Origin: SIG575 sp964507395
GTDB lineage: Bacteria; Bacillota; Clostridia; Oscillospirales; Acutalibacteraceae
DNA length: 13,072 bases
NCBI GenBank assembly: GCA_964507395.1
Contig: CAZDQE010000061.1
Location: 1 to 13,072, forward strand
Reading direction: 5' to 3'
The position numbers were made by a program, and so were the translations under genes. The notes beneath the pieces were generated by a model. The model ran no database searches. It saw only the letters and a list, made by a program, of their open reading frames with translations, and was not told where the DNA came from. Every line of letters begins with the position of its first letter. The first letter of the stretch is position 1. Positions 1-8,057 of this stretch are shown in pieces.

Positions 1-55
1 ATGACGGAAAAAGAGCAAACATAATTTCGTGCAAGGGGTTTTTAGAGGTCCCCTT
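1..55 (-). repeat. Dispersed repeat, left copy of a 55-nt terminal inverted repeat
   Basis: Positions 1-55 are an exact reverse complement of 13018-13072; identity stops at position 56 (g here, while the other copy continues differently). Read in the direction of ftsW transcription, the repeat begins 3 nt after the ftsW TAA codon. Its gene-proximal part is a hairpin: arms AAGGGG and CCCCTT (33-38 and 50-55) around an 11-nt loop. No U-run follows the hairpin directly, only CTTTTTCC near the outer end, so it is not a textbook intrinsic terminator although it could still act at the 3' end of the mRNA. I do not recognise the repeat family. The outer limit is unknown because the window ends inside it. 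Confidence 0.85.
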
Positions 56-58
56 GAA

Positions 59-1312
59 TTATTCGTGAATACTTGCTCGCCTTGATACAGAAAGAACTAT
101 ACCCATTTCGCCGAGCAGCATAACAAGTGCCGTACCGCCGAAAGAAAAGAAGGGAAGGCTGATACCTGTGTTGGGAAGCATTCCCGTAACAACGCCGATG
201 TTGAAGAAGGTCTGAATACCTACCTGTACCATGATACCCATAGCAAGCAAAGAAGCATATCTGTTTTTTGTACGCATTGCAATCTGGAAACCTCTGAGAA
301 TGAGAAGTGCGAAAGGTACGATAACAAACAATACAGTTCTGATATAGCCGAGCTCCTCGCAGATAACTGAGAAAATAAAGTCATTGTGAGGTTCGGGAAG
401 ATACAGATGCTTCTGCTTTGAGTTGCCGAGACCTACACCGAAAAGTCCGCCTGAGCCGATTGCATAGAGCGACTGATTAGTCTGCCATCTGCTTCCTGTG
501 GGGTCATAATCTCTGTCAAGCCAGCCTTTGAGTCTTTCCTGCACATAGTTCGGGAAAACATCCATGTTGACTACAAGAAGCACAATACCTACAACAGCCA
601 CTGCTATTACAAGAATAAAGCACCATCTTTTTCCGCCGCCCAGATACATCATTGTAAAGCCGATGAGAAGAATGAGGAACGTTGCTGAGAAGTGCTTTTC
701 AAGAACTACTAAAGCTGCAACAAATATGATAATTCCGCTGAGAGGAAGAAGTGCCTTCCAGTCTGTTTCAACACGTTCTCTGTTTGTGTCAAGCAATGCC
801 GCCAGAAAGGCTATCAATGCCAGCTTCGCTATATCCGACGGCTGCAAGGTAATGGGACCTAAATCAATCCATCTTTTGTATTCATCACCGTCCGCACTTT
901 GAACATCGGAGTGGAAGAACAGAACGACTACAAGAAGAATCAGTGAGATGCCGAAAAACGAAGTTGAAAATCTCTTTATAAGATCTGTTTTCGTAACAGA
1001 AGCTACAAGCATTATGGGAATTCCCAGTGCAAGGAAGCCAAGCTGCCTTACAAGATAACTGTAAGGGCCGAATTGACCTGTTTTAAAATCTATCACAGGA
1101 TTTTCAAGCTCAGCTCTAGGATAGCTTGCCGAAAATACCATTATCGTTCCGAAAACAACCAGATACATTACAAGAACCAGAAAAACAATATCAATAGTTC
1201 CCCTTTGTCTGAATTCTTTTTGCAAGCCTTTCAAACTTTTATCCTCAATTCTCGGTCCGAACAAGAGAACTTTGAGGCTGTTTTCTTTTTTTCTTGTTCC
1301 GTCAGAACCCAT
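59..1312 (-). CDS. ftsW: FtsW-type SEDS peptidoglycan glycosyltransferase (division)
   Basis: Integral membrane lipid II polymerase that works with a class B PBP at the septum. The 417-residue product has a charged cytoplasmic N-terminus (about 1-40) followed by roughly ten hydrophobic segments. SEDS signatures are visible: RWIDLGPITLQPSD around 147-160 (QPSE is more usual, so the last residue is a conservative change), the large extracellular loop with SLYAIGSGGLFGVGLG (281-296), HNDFIF containing the predicted catalytic Asp (D311), EELG (319-322), and LPNTGISLPFFSFGGT (379-394). The ATG at 1310-1312 is preceded by AAGGAGG at good spacing and lies 20 nt behind mraY. It is the last gene of the dcw run in the window. 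The SpoVE paralogue of spore formers is the alternative, but position beside mraY and a division PBP favours FtsW. Confidence 0.93.
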   Translation of the reverse strand: MGSDGTRKKENSLKVLLFGPRIEDKSLKGLQKEFRQRGTIDIVFLVLVMYLVVFGTIMVFSASYPRAELENPVIDFKTGQFGPYSYLVRQLGFLALGIPIMLVASVTKTDLIKRFSTSFFGISLILLVVVLFFHSDVQSADGDEYKRWIDLGPITLQPSDIAKLALIAFLAALLDTNRERVETDWKALLPLSGIIIFVAALVVLEKHFSATFLILLIGFTMMYLGGGKRWCFILVIAVAVVGIVLLVVNMDVFPNYVQERLKGWLDRDYDPTGSRWQTNQSLYAIGSGGLFGVGLGNSKQKHLYLPEPHNDFIFSVICEELGYIRTVLFVIVPFALLILRGFQIAMRTKNRYASLLAMGIMVQVGIQTFFNIGVVTGMLPNTGISLPFFSFGGTALVMLLGEMGIVLSVSRRASIHE

Positions 1313-1332
1313 TATTTCTCCTCCTTACAAAA

Positions 1333-2358
1333 TCAAGTCGCTCCAAAATACATTATCACTGCCGCCAATGCACCGCCAAGGAGATTTACAAGACTGAAAA
1401 CCACGTCGATTTTCTTTTCGCTCCAGCCTGACATCTCAAAGTGGTGGTGAATGGGTGCCATTTTGAAAATTCTTTTACCGTGTGTCAATTTAAAGTAACC
1501 AATCTGTATTACGTCACTCATTGCTTCAATAACGTAAACTATGCCTGTGAGAAGCAGAATAAGAGGACATTCAAGCGTGTACGCAATGGCAACTACCATT
1601 CCGCCGAGAAACATTGAGCCTGTGTCGCCCATAAAGACCTTTGCGGGATTCTTGTTCCACACAAGGAAGCCTGCACATGCTCCGAGAAGAACACTTGAAA
1701 GAAGTCCTGCTCCCATATTTTTACGCATAAAAGCTATAACAATAAACGATGCCGCTGCCGTCAACGTGACAGAAGAGCAAAGTCCGTCTATGCCGTCAGT
1801 AAAATTCACTGCGTTTACTGCGCCGTAAATTACTGCAATTCCGAAAATCCAGTAAAACCAGCCCATGGGAACATTGCCCGCAAAGGGAATGAACATCGAC
1901 TGTTCGCCTGTCATTCTGATACTGATCAGGTAAACAAAAATAATCAGAAGCTGTACTGCAGTTTTCTGAAAAACAGTCAGACCTAAATTACGCTTTTTGA
2001 CAACCTTGATATAGTCATCAACAAATCCCGTAAAGGCAAATGACAGAGCCATTATAACTCCTGCCCAGAAGCGGGTATAGTAAGAATTTTTCACAATACT
2101 GTTTCCGCCGATTAAATCTCCGCCCGTAATTCTGTCAGTTATAACTGCGACGATAACCGCGGCTGCAAAGGCAATTATAAACATGATTCCGCCCATAGTG
2201 GGAGTACCCTGCTTACTTTTATGCCATTTGGGGCCGATATCAAGAATCGTCTGACCGAATTTCAGTTTATGGAGATACGGTATAAGAACAAAGCCTGATG
2301 CTACAGTAACACCAAAGGCTATAATACCGCCAAGTATAATCGGGAAAACACTGTTCAT
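1333..2358 (-). CDS. mraY: Phospho-N-acetylmuramoyl-pentapeptide transferase
   Basis: MraY transfers phospho-MurNAc-pentapeptide from UDP to undecaprenyl phosphate, giving lipid I at the inner face of the membrane. The 341-residue length is typical. Visible family motifs are the Asp pair of VDDYIK (D114-D115) followed by KKRNLGLTVFQK, NAVNFTDGIDGL (182-193), NPAKVFMGDTGS (237-248, with D245) and the HHH motif in APIHHHFEMSGW (301-312). About ten hydrophobic segments fit the polytopic fold. The ATG at 2356-2358 sits 3 nt after the murF stop, so its ribosome site lies within the murF 3' end and translation may be coupled. Next in line is ftsW rather than murD. Confidence 0.96.
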   Translation of the reverse strand: MNSVFPIILGGIIAFGVTVASGFVLIPYLHKLKFGQTILDIGPKWHKSKQGTPTMGGIMFIIAFAAAVIVAVITDRITGGDLIGGNSIVKNSYYTRFWAGVIMALSFAFTGFVDDYIKVVKKRNLGLTVFQKTAVQLLIIFVYLISIRMTGEQSMFIPFAGNVPMGWFYWIFGIAVIYGAVNAVNFTDGIDGLCSSVTLTAAASFIVIAFMRKNMGAGLLSSVLLGACAGFLVWNKNPAKVFMGDTGSMFLGGMVVAIAYTLECPLILLLTGIVYVIEAMSDVIQIGYFKLTHGKRIFKMAPIHHHFEMSGWSEKKIDVVFSLVNLLGGALAAVIMYFGAT

Positions 2359-2361
2359 TGA

Positions 2362-3720
2362 TTAATCAATTCCTTCGTAAATCTTCTTTATTACTTCTTC
2401 AAGCCTCATTCCGCGACTTGCCTTGAAGGAAATTACGTCGCCCTCCTCAAGAGTTTCAAGAAGTTTTTCCGCAAGAAGAGTTTTATCACTGAAAACATTA
2501 ACATTTTCAAGACCTGCTTTTCTTGCACTGTCTGCTGAAAGCTCAGCTTCTTTACCGTATGTAAAAAGAATATCCACACTTTTTTCTGCAGCATATTCCC
2601 CTACCTCACGGTGTGCTTTTTCACTGTATGAGCCAAGCTCAAGCATGTCACCGATTACGGCAATATGCCTTTTTCCTTCAATTGATTTAAGCGCATTCAT
2701 TGACGCTTTCTGAGAATCGGGACTGGCGTTGTAACAGTCCTCAATAAATATAATACCGTTTTTTCTTACAATTTTTTGTCGCATTCCCGACGGAGCGTAT
2801 TTTTCCAGCGCCGATGCACATTGTTCAGGAGAAAGAGCGTGGCGGATTCCTACTGCAAATGCGGCAAGAGCATTATAAACATTATGTAAGCCTACTGTGG
2901 GAAGTAAAATTTTCTGTCTTCCCTCTTTCCAAACGATTTCAAAGACTGTTTTTTCACCGCTCTCAGAAATATTTTCAGCTTTATAATCAAGGCTTTTGCC
3001 ATGTATACCGTATGTTACGATTTTAATTTCATCGCTCTTTACAGATGAGAGCATGTCATCATCGCCGTTAAGGAAAAGGTATGAGCCTTTCTCCATGCCC
3101 TCGGTGATTTCAAGCTTTGCCTTGAGAATATTTTCTCTTGAGCCTAAATTTTCAATGTGCGAAACACCGATATTACTGATTACCGCACATGTAGGCTTAA
3201 CAGCTTTTGTAAGAACTGAAATTTCGCCGAGAGCACTCATGCCCATTTCCAGCACCGCCGCAGAATATTCACTGTCCAGTCTGAAAATCATTCTGGGAAC
3301 ACCGATATCGTTATTGAAGTTTCCCTCTGTTTTCAGAGTTTTAAATTTTTCATCCATAACAGAGGAAATCATTTCCTTTGTTGTTGTCTTGCCCACACTG
3401 CCTGTAATTCCGACAACGGGAATCGAAAACCTTTCTCTGTAAGCACGTGCTAAAAGAAGCTGTGCCAATCTGCAGGAAGAAACATAGATTACAGAGCATG
3501 TACATTCAACCTTTTCTTCTGCCATTACACAAACTGCTCCTGAATCTGCAGCCTTCTGTGCAAAGCTGTGAGCATTGAAATTCTCACCTTTTATGCAAAC
3601 AAAAAGTGAGCCTTTTTCTATTGTTCTTGTGTCAGTGCTGACAGCTGTTATTTCGCCGTCATCACCGTGCAGGGTTCCGCCCGTAACCTCTGCAATTTCA
3701 CTGAGTCTGAATTTCTGCAT
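2362..3720 (-). CDS. murF: UDP-N-acetylmuramoyl-tripeptide--D-alanyl-D-alanine ligase
   Basis: Cytoplasmic ATP-dependent ligase adding D-Ala-D-Ala to the UDP-MurNAc-tripeptide, the last soluble precursor step before MraY. The 452 residues show the three Mur ligase domains: N-terminal substrate domain (about 1-100), central ATPase domain with P-loop GSVGKTTTKE (107-116), TEGNFNNDIGVP (131-142), EMGMSALGEI (158-167) and SNIGVSHIE (182-190), and C-terminal domain with HNVYNALAA (279-287), DCYNASPDS (328-336), GDMLELG (357-363) and FKASRGMRLEE (432-442). The ENLGSRENI stretch after SHIE is typical of MurF rather than MurC, MurD or MurE. The ATG follows the murE TGA by 16 nt, with AAAGGAAA overlapping that stop as ribosome site. 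Confidence 0.95.
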   Translation of the reverse strand: MQKFRLSEIAEVTGGTLHGDDGEITAVSTDTRTIEKGSLFVCIKGENFNAHSFAQKAADSGAVCVMAEEKVECTCSVIYVSSCRLAQLLLARAYRERFSIPVVGITGSVGKTTTKEMISSVMDEKFKTLKTEGNFNNDIGVPRMIFRLDSEYSAAVLEMGMSALGEISVLTKAVKPTCAVISNIGVSHIENLGSRENILKAKLEITEGMEKGSYLFLNGDDDMLSSVKSDEIKIVTYGIHGKSLDYKAENISESGEKTVFEIVWKEGRQKILLPTVGLHNVYNALAAFAVGIRHALSPEQCASALEKYAPSGMRQKIVRKNGIIFIEDCYNASPDSQKASMNALKSIEGKRHIAVIGDMLELGSYSEKAHREVGEYAAEKSVDILFTYGKEAELSADSARKAGLENVNVFSDKTLLAEKLLETLEEGDVISFKASRGMRLEEVIKKIYEGID

Positions 3721-3736
3721 AAATCTGCATTTCCTT

Positions 3737-5170
3737 TCAGCGAGAAAGAATTTCTTTTACGATTTCTCTCTCGTCATAGTGGATTTTTTCCGTACCGAGA
3801 ATCTGATAAGTTTCGTGACCTTTACCTGCAAGGAGTACAACGTCATCCTTCTTCGCAATCGACAATGCTTTTTCAATTGCCTTTGTTCTGTCACATTCAA
3901 CATGGATTTTCGCTTTACATTTATCCATTCCTTTAAGGATATCTTCAATAATTGCTTCAGGCTCTTCCGTTCTGGGGTTATCCGACGTTACAACAACAAC
4001 ATCTGACATATTGCCTGCTATTTCGCCCATTATGGGACGCTTTGTTTTATCCCTGTCACCGCCGCAGCCGAAAACAGTTATGATTCTGCGTGTATAGACC
4101 TTTCTCAAGGATCTGAGTACGTTTATAAGACCGTCGGGAGAATGAGCATAGTCAATAATAACTGTATAGTCCTTATTCACATCAACAGTTTCCATTCTTC
4201 CCTTGACACCTGAAGAAGTTGCAAGAGCATTCTTTGCCGTTTCCATGCTGATTCCCGTTTCCTTTGCCGCAACTGCTGCAGCCATTGAGTTATAAATCGA
4301 AAATTCACCCGGAATATTCAGCTTGATTCTTGAAATACTCAGATTTCCTACAAGCTCATAGCCTACTGATTTATCTTTAAGAACGGGATTTTTAGCTGTG
4401 TAATCCGAGCTGTTATTTCTTATCGAATAAGTAACCTTTTCTGCAGAAATTCCGCTTCCCATGTATTCTGATGCTTCATCATCGTCATTGAGAATAACTT
4501 TTTTACTGTTTTCAAAAAGGATATGCTTTGCCTCTTTATAAGCATCCATTGTGCCGTGGTAATCAAGGTGGTCCTGAGTCAGATTTGTGAAAATACCCAG
4601 ATCAAAGGTAATGGGTGCCACTCTCTGCTGACTGAGAGCCTGTGAAGATACTTCCATAATACAAGCTTCACATTGTTTTTCAACCATTTCTCTGAAAAGC
4701 ATCTGCATTTCAAAGGGGTCGGGCGTTGTCAGAGAAGATACCCTCTCCTCATTGCCCACAAGATTGATTACCGTACCTAAGAGGCCGCATTTTACACCTG
4801 CCTCTTCAAAAATATGCTTTATAAGAAAAGATACTGTTGTTTTTCCGTTTGTGCCTGTAATGCCTATCATTTTAAGCTTTTCTGTGGGACGTGAAAAATA
4901 TTCCCAGCACATAAATGAATAAGCTTTTCTTGTGTTATCAACTATAACCTGATTTTCAGCCCCTGTATCGCGTTCTGTAACAACTGCCGCCGCACCCTTT
5001 TCTTCAATTGCCTTTACGGCGAGAGTATGAGCATCAAAACGGTTTCCCTTGATACAAACGAAAACGTCACCTTTATTTATGTTGTCAAACTTGTCTGTAA
5101 CTGATGCAATTTCACAGTCAGTATAATTGCTTTTTACTTCAAGTTTTCTTAAAAGCTGTGATAACAACAT
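3737..5170 (-). CDS. murE: UDP-MurNAc-tripeptide synthetase (meso-diaminopimelate-adding)
   Basis: Cytoplasmic ligase adding the third stem residue to UDP-MurNAc-L-Ala-D-Glu. From the chosen ATG the protein has 477 residues: P-loop TGTNGKTT (105-112), SSLTTPDP, EVSSQAL (from 173), TNLTQDHLDYHGTM (195-208), the probably carbamylated Lys in YKEAKHILF (K215), the DNPR motif (397-400) and GKGHETYQ near the end. DNPR is the established signature of meso-diaminopimelate selection, so the wall is predicted to be A2pm type. I start at the ATG at 5168-5170 because GAGGTG lies 6 nt upstream; a longer TTG-started reading adds 18 unrelated residues and would overlap the upstream PBP gene. The gap to that gene is 13 nt. 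Confidence 0.95.
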   Translation of the reverse strand: MLLSQLLRKLEVKSNYTDCEIASVTDKFDNINKGDVFVCIKGNRFDAHTLAVKAIEEKGAAAVVTERDTGAENQVIVDNTRKAYSFMCWEYFSRPTEKLKMIGITGTNGKTTVSFLIKHIFEEAGVKCGLLGTVINLVGNEERVSSLTTPDPFEMQMLFREMVEKQCEACIMEVSSQALSQQRVAPITFDLGIFTNLTQDHLDYHGTMDAYKEAKHILFENSKKVILNDDDEASEYMGSGISAEKVTYSIRNNSSDYTAKNPVLKDKSVGYELVGNLSISRIKLNIPGEFSIYNSMAAAVAAKETGISMETAKNALATSSGVKGRMETVDVNKDYTVIIDYAHSPDGLINVLRSLRKVYTRRIITVFGCGGDRDKTKRPIMGEIAGNMSDVVVVTSDNPRTEEPEAIIEDILKGMDKCKAKIHVECDRTKAIEKALSIAKKDDVVLLAGKGHETYQILGTEKIHYDEREIVKEILSR

Positions 5171-5183
5171 TTCTTTCACCTCG

Positions 5184-7442
5184 TTATTCTGCGTCTGATG
5201 ATGTCGATTTGAAGTATACGACAATAGTATCGCCGCAATAAACTTTGCTATTCACTTCCTTATCCTGTTTATAGGAAATAAAGCTGCTTGATGCCGCGTT
5301 GCCGACGATTGACACGTTAACACCCGCCTGATTTGCGGCGGCATAGACCTGATTTACTGTCATGCCTACAAAATTCGGCACTGTTGTAACCTGTTTTTCT
5401 GCATCCTGCTCAGTGTAGAGAATAACCGTTCCGTTTGCAGAAATCGTCTGATTTGAAGAGGGAACCTGTTCAATGACAGTTTCGCCGCTTCCGATAACTC
5501 TGACACTGAAGCCTGAATCAGCAAGAGTCTGTTTTGCTTCTTCCACGCTCTTGCCTACAACGTTATCAGCATTTTTATCAACGTGCTGACTTTCTTCCTC
5601 TGTGTATTTAGGCTCAACATTAAGATATACCATAACTTTCTGCATAATGTCAGCCGCAACAGGAGCCGCAATCTGGCTTCCGTAGTATTCGCCAACAGGC
5701 TTTTTAACCGCGATAAGCATTGCAATCTGCGGGTCATCTGCCGGAGCAAAGCATGCAAAAGATGCTACATATTCGCCGGGTTCTTCAAGAATTTCAGACG
5801 TACCCGTTTTACCTGCTACTCTGTAGCCTGCAACATAGGCATTCTGACCTGTACCTGTAGATACAACGTCTTCCATCATGCCCGTAATAATTTGTGCTGT
5901 GTTTTCCGAAATCACCTGTCTTTTTACTACAGGCTGTGTTTCCGAAACAACATTGCCGTCGGGGTCAAGCGTTTTGGCAACGATATAGGGCTGAAGAAGC
6001 TTACCACCGTTTGCGATAGCGGCAACTGCCGTAATTGTCTGAATGGGAGTTACTGTGAAGGACTGACCGAAAGCACTTGATGCAAGCTGTACCTTTGTAT
6101 TTTTCATGCTTTCTGCTGAGTGGTAAATACCAAGCTGCTCTGAGGGAAGGTCAATTCCTGTTTTTTCAGTAAATCCGAATGCCTCAAAATATTTGTAGAA
6201 ATTGTCTACGCCCATGTCAAGACCAAGCTGAATGAAGAAGGGGTTACATGAGTTTGCAAAAGCCTGAGAAAAGGTCTGAGTGCCGTGGCCTTCTCTGTGT
6301 GAGCAGTGCATTGTTCTGTCATCGACCTGTATTGCACCGCCGCAGACATAGGTTTTTGACATATCCCAGATGTTTTCTTCAAGTGCTGCTGCCGCAGTTA
6401 TGATTTTGAAAACCGAACCGGGCTCGTATGTATCGGAAATCGTTCTGTTTTTCCACTGATTAAACCACGCTGTGGTTTCAGCTTCTTCTTTTTTTCTCTC
6501 GTCCGCGATTTCATCAAGGTGGTCTTTTACTGTCTGACTCGTAATTTCATAAGGATTGTTAAGGTCATAGTCAGGCTTGCTTGACATTGCTAGAATTGCA
6601 CCTGTGTTGACATCCATAATGATTCCGTAAGCATATTCAGCCTGAGTATCCTTAATTGACTGGTCAAGACCTTCTTCAAGGTAACGCTGAATAGTTTCAT
6701 CAAGAGTTGTAACAAGGCTTGTTCCCTGCACAGCGTCAGTTACAGTTTCGTATTCAGAGGGCATTGAATCGCCGTTACCCGAAACTGCAGTTATTTTTCT
6801 GCCCGGAGTTCCTGTAAGGATTGAGTTGTACTGAAGCTCAAGTCCTCCTGTACCGACATCATCCGTACCTGTAAAGCCGATAACCGTTGATGCAAAGGAG
6901 TTATAGGGATAGTATCTTTTTACATCGTTTTCAATTCCTATAAAATCGGAAAACGAGTATTTCACATCCTGACCTTTTGAATTCGTATAGCTGTAACATT
7001 CTTCCTCAAGAATCTCCAGCATTTCATCTCTTATATCTTTTTCAACACGGTATTTCACTATCATGCTGCCGTATTGCGACATTTCAGCTTTGGCTCTTAC
7101 CGTATCTTCACTCACCTCAAGAACCGAAGAAAGCTTCTTGATTACGATTTCCCTTGCTTCCTTGCAGTCTGCCATTCTGTTAGGATAAACTACAATTTTC
7201 CATGCAGAGGCACTCTTTGCAAGCTCTTTTCCGTTACGGTCATATATAACTCCGCGTTCAGCAGAAATCTCAGAATCCCTGAGCTGATTTGCTTCTGCTT
7301 TCGCTCTGTATTCTTCACCAAGTCCCAACTGAACATAGCCAAGATAAATTATACATGCACCAAGTCCGAGGACGACAATTATTATAAGTACGTGAAGGGC
7401 TCTTTTAGCCAATGTATTCTCATTTGTCTGAGGCAATGACAT
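5184..7442 (-). CDS. ftsI: Class B penicillin-binding protein with two PASTA domains (FtsI/SpoVD type)
   Basis: Membrane-anchored D,D-transpeptidase that cross-links septal peptidoglycan made by FtsW. The 752 residues comprise one N-terminal transmembrane segment (about 14-38), a dimerisation/pedestal region beginning with AERGVIYDRNGKELA (61-75), the transpeptidase domain with SVFK (active Ser343, Lys346), SCN (398-400) and KTGT (545-548), and two C-terminal PASTA repeats (about 626-678 and 685-745). A Lys/Glu-rich insertion (about 300-335) sits just before the SxxK motif. The ATG is preceded by AAAGGAG 8 nt away. A 133-nt spacer separates it from ftsL, the widest in the cluster. The PASTA tail also fits sporulation SpoVD; its place in the dcw cluster cannot separate the two names. 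Confidence 0.93.
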   Translation of the reverse strand: MSLPQTNENTLAKRALHVLIIIVVLGLGACIIYLGYVQLGLGEEYRAKAEANQLRDSEISAERGVIYDRNGKELAKSASAWKIVVYPNRMADCKEAREIVIKKLSSVLEVSEDTVRAKAEMSQYGSMIVKYRVEKDIRDEMLEILEEECYSYTNSKGQDVKYSFSDFIGIENDVKRYYPYNSFASTVIGFTGTDDVGTGGLELQYNSILTGTPGRKITAVSGNGDSMPSEYETVTDAVQGTSLVTTLDETIQRYLEEGLDQSIKDTQAEYAYGIIMDVNTGAILAMSSKPDYDLNNPYEITSQTVKDHLDEIADERKKEEAETTAWFNQWKNRTISDTYEPGSVFKIITAAAALEENIWDMSKTYVCGGAIQVDDRTMHCSHREGHGTQTFSQAFANSCNPFFIQLGLDMGVDNFYKYFEAFGFTEKTGIDLPSEQLGIYHSAESMKNTKVQLASSAFGQSFTVTPIQTITAVAAIANGGKLLQPYIVAKTLDPDGNVVSETQPVVKRQVISENTAQIITGMMEDVVSTGTGQNAYVAGYRVAGKTGTSEILEEPGEYVASFACFAPADDPQIAMLIAVKKPVGEYYGSQIAAPVAADIMQKVMVYLNVEPKYTEEESQHVDKNADNVVGKSVEEAKQTLADSGFSVRVIGSGETVIEQVPSSNQTISANGTVILYTEQDAEKQVTTVPNFVGMTVNQVYAAANQAGVNVSIVGNAASSSFISYKQDKEVNSKVYCGDTIVVYFKSTSSDAE

Positions 7443-7575
7443 GAATCTTTCTCCTTTCGAAATTCAGTTTCAATACCGCTAAATAACAATTAATGCGGCA
7501 AAGGAATTTTACTGACCATACGCCCTTTCGGGTCATATAATTAGTATTCCGTGCCGCTGATATTATTACAATATA

Positions 7576-8034
7576 TTATTCTTCGGGGTCTACAACGCCG
7601 TAATCGTCATCGGACAAATCGAAGTATGTCACCTGATATCTGTCTCTCTGAATCATACCCTTATCTTCTGCCATTTTTCTGATTTCATCAAAGGAAATCA
7701 TGGAGTCTTTCTTTATGTTAAGGATAATGCTCTGACTTTCAGCGATATCCAGCTCCGCCTTTGTTGCGGCAATTTCGTGTTCAACCTGATTTATGTACGC
7801 TCCGAGAAAAACAAAGGAACCTACAATTGCCGTCATAAGGAAAGAGGAAGCAATAACAAAGAGTGTTCTTCCGTAATCGCGTTTCTCTGCAATACGAAGC
7901 TTTTCCCTTTTGACCTGCGGTGTATCATCAAGTACGCGTAATTTTCTTTTTGGTTTTTCTTTTTTTGCAGGAATAGGCTGAGGGGCCGATGTGCCGTCAT
8001 CAAACATGTCGAGATCGTACATAAATTCTGCCAT
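7576..8034 (-). CDS. ftsL: FtsL-like division protein (short bitopic membrane protein)
   Basis: FtsL is a small bitopic protein that scaffolds the DivIB/FtsQ-DivIC/FtsB complex and controls the septal synthase. The sequence is poorly conserved, so the call rests on architecture and position. The 152 residues have a basic cytoplasmic N-terminal half (KKEKPKRKLR near 24-33), one transmembrane helix (about 57-80), then a heptad-like stretch (about 81-110) likely to form a coiled coil, and an acidic tail ending in DDDYGVVDPEE. It lies between rsmH and the class B PBP gene, exactly where ftsL sits in Bacillota. I choose the ATG at 8032-8034 with AAGGTG 6 nt upstream; a GTG three codons earlier is part of that ribosome site and less likely. 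Confidence 0.82.
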   Translation of the reverse strand: MAEFMYDLDMFDDGTSAPQPIPAKKEKPKRKLRVLDDTPQVKREKLRIAEKRDYGRTLFVIASSFLMTAIVGSFVFLGAYINQVEHEIAATKAELDIAESQSIILNIKKDSMISFDEIRKMAEDKGMIQRDRYQVTYFDLSDDDYGVVDPEE

Positions 8035-8057
8035 TTTCTTCACCTTACTCTTTCAAC

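Noticed and set aside
33..55. Terminal hairpin as a standard Rho-independent terminator of ftsW
   Set aside because: The stem is only 6 bp with an 11-nt loop and is followed by GCACGAAATT rather than a T-run; an atypical 3'-end role remains possible.
5171..5224. TTG-started 18-residue N-terminal extension of murE
   Set aside because: It overlaps the upstream PBP gene, has no ribosome site, and the ATG at 5168-5170 has GAGGTG at ideal spacing and matches the usual MurE length.
7420..7536. 38-codon reading frame in the ftsL-PBP spacer starting MTRKGVWSVK
   Set aside because: It lacks a ribosome site and runs out of frame into the PBP start; nothing supports translation.
8035..8043. GTG start three codons upstream of the chosen ftsL ATG
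   Set aside because: The GTG is part of the AAGGTG ribosome site that serves the ATG at 8032-8034.
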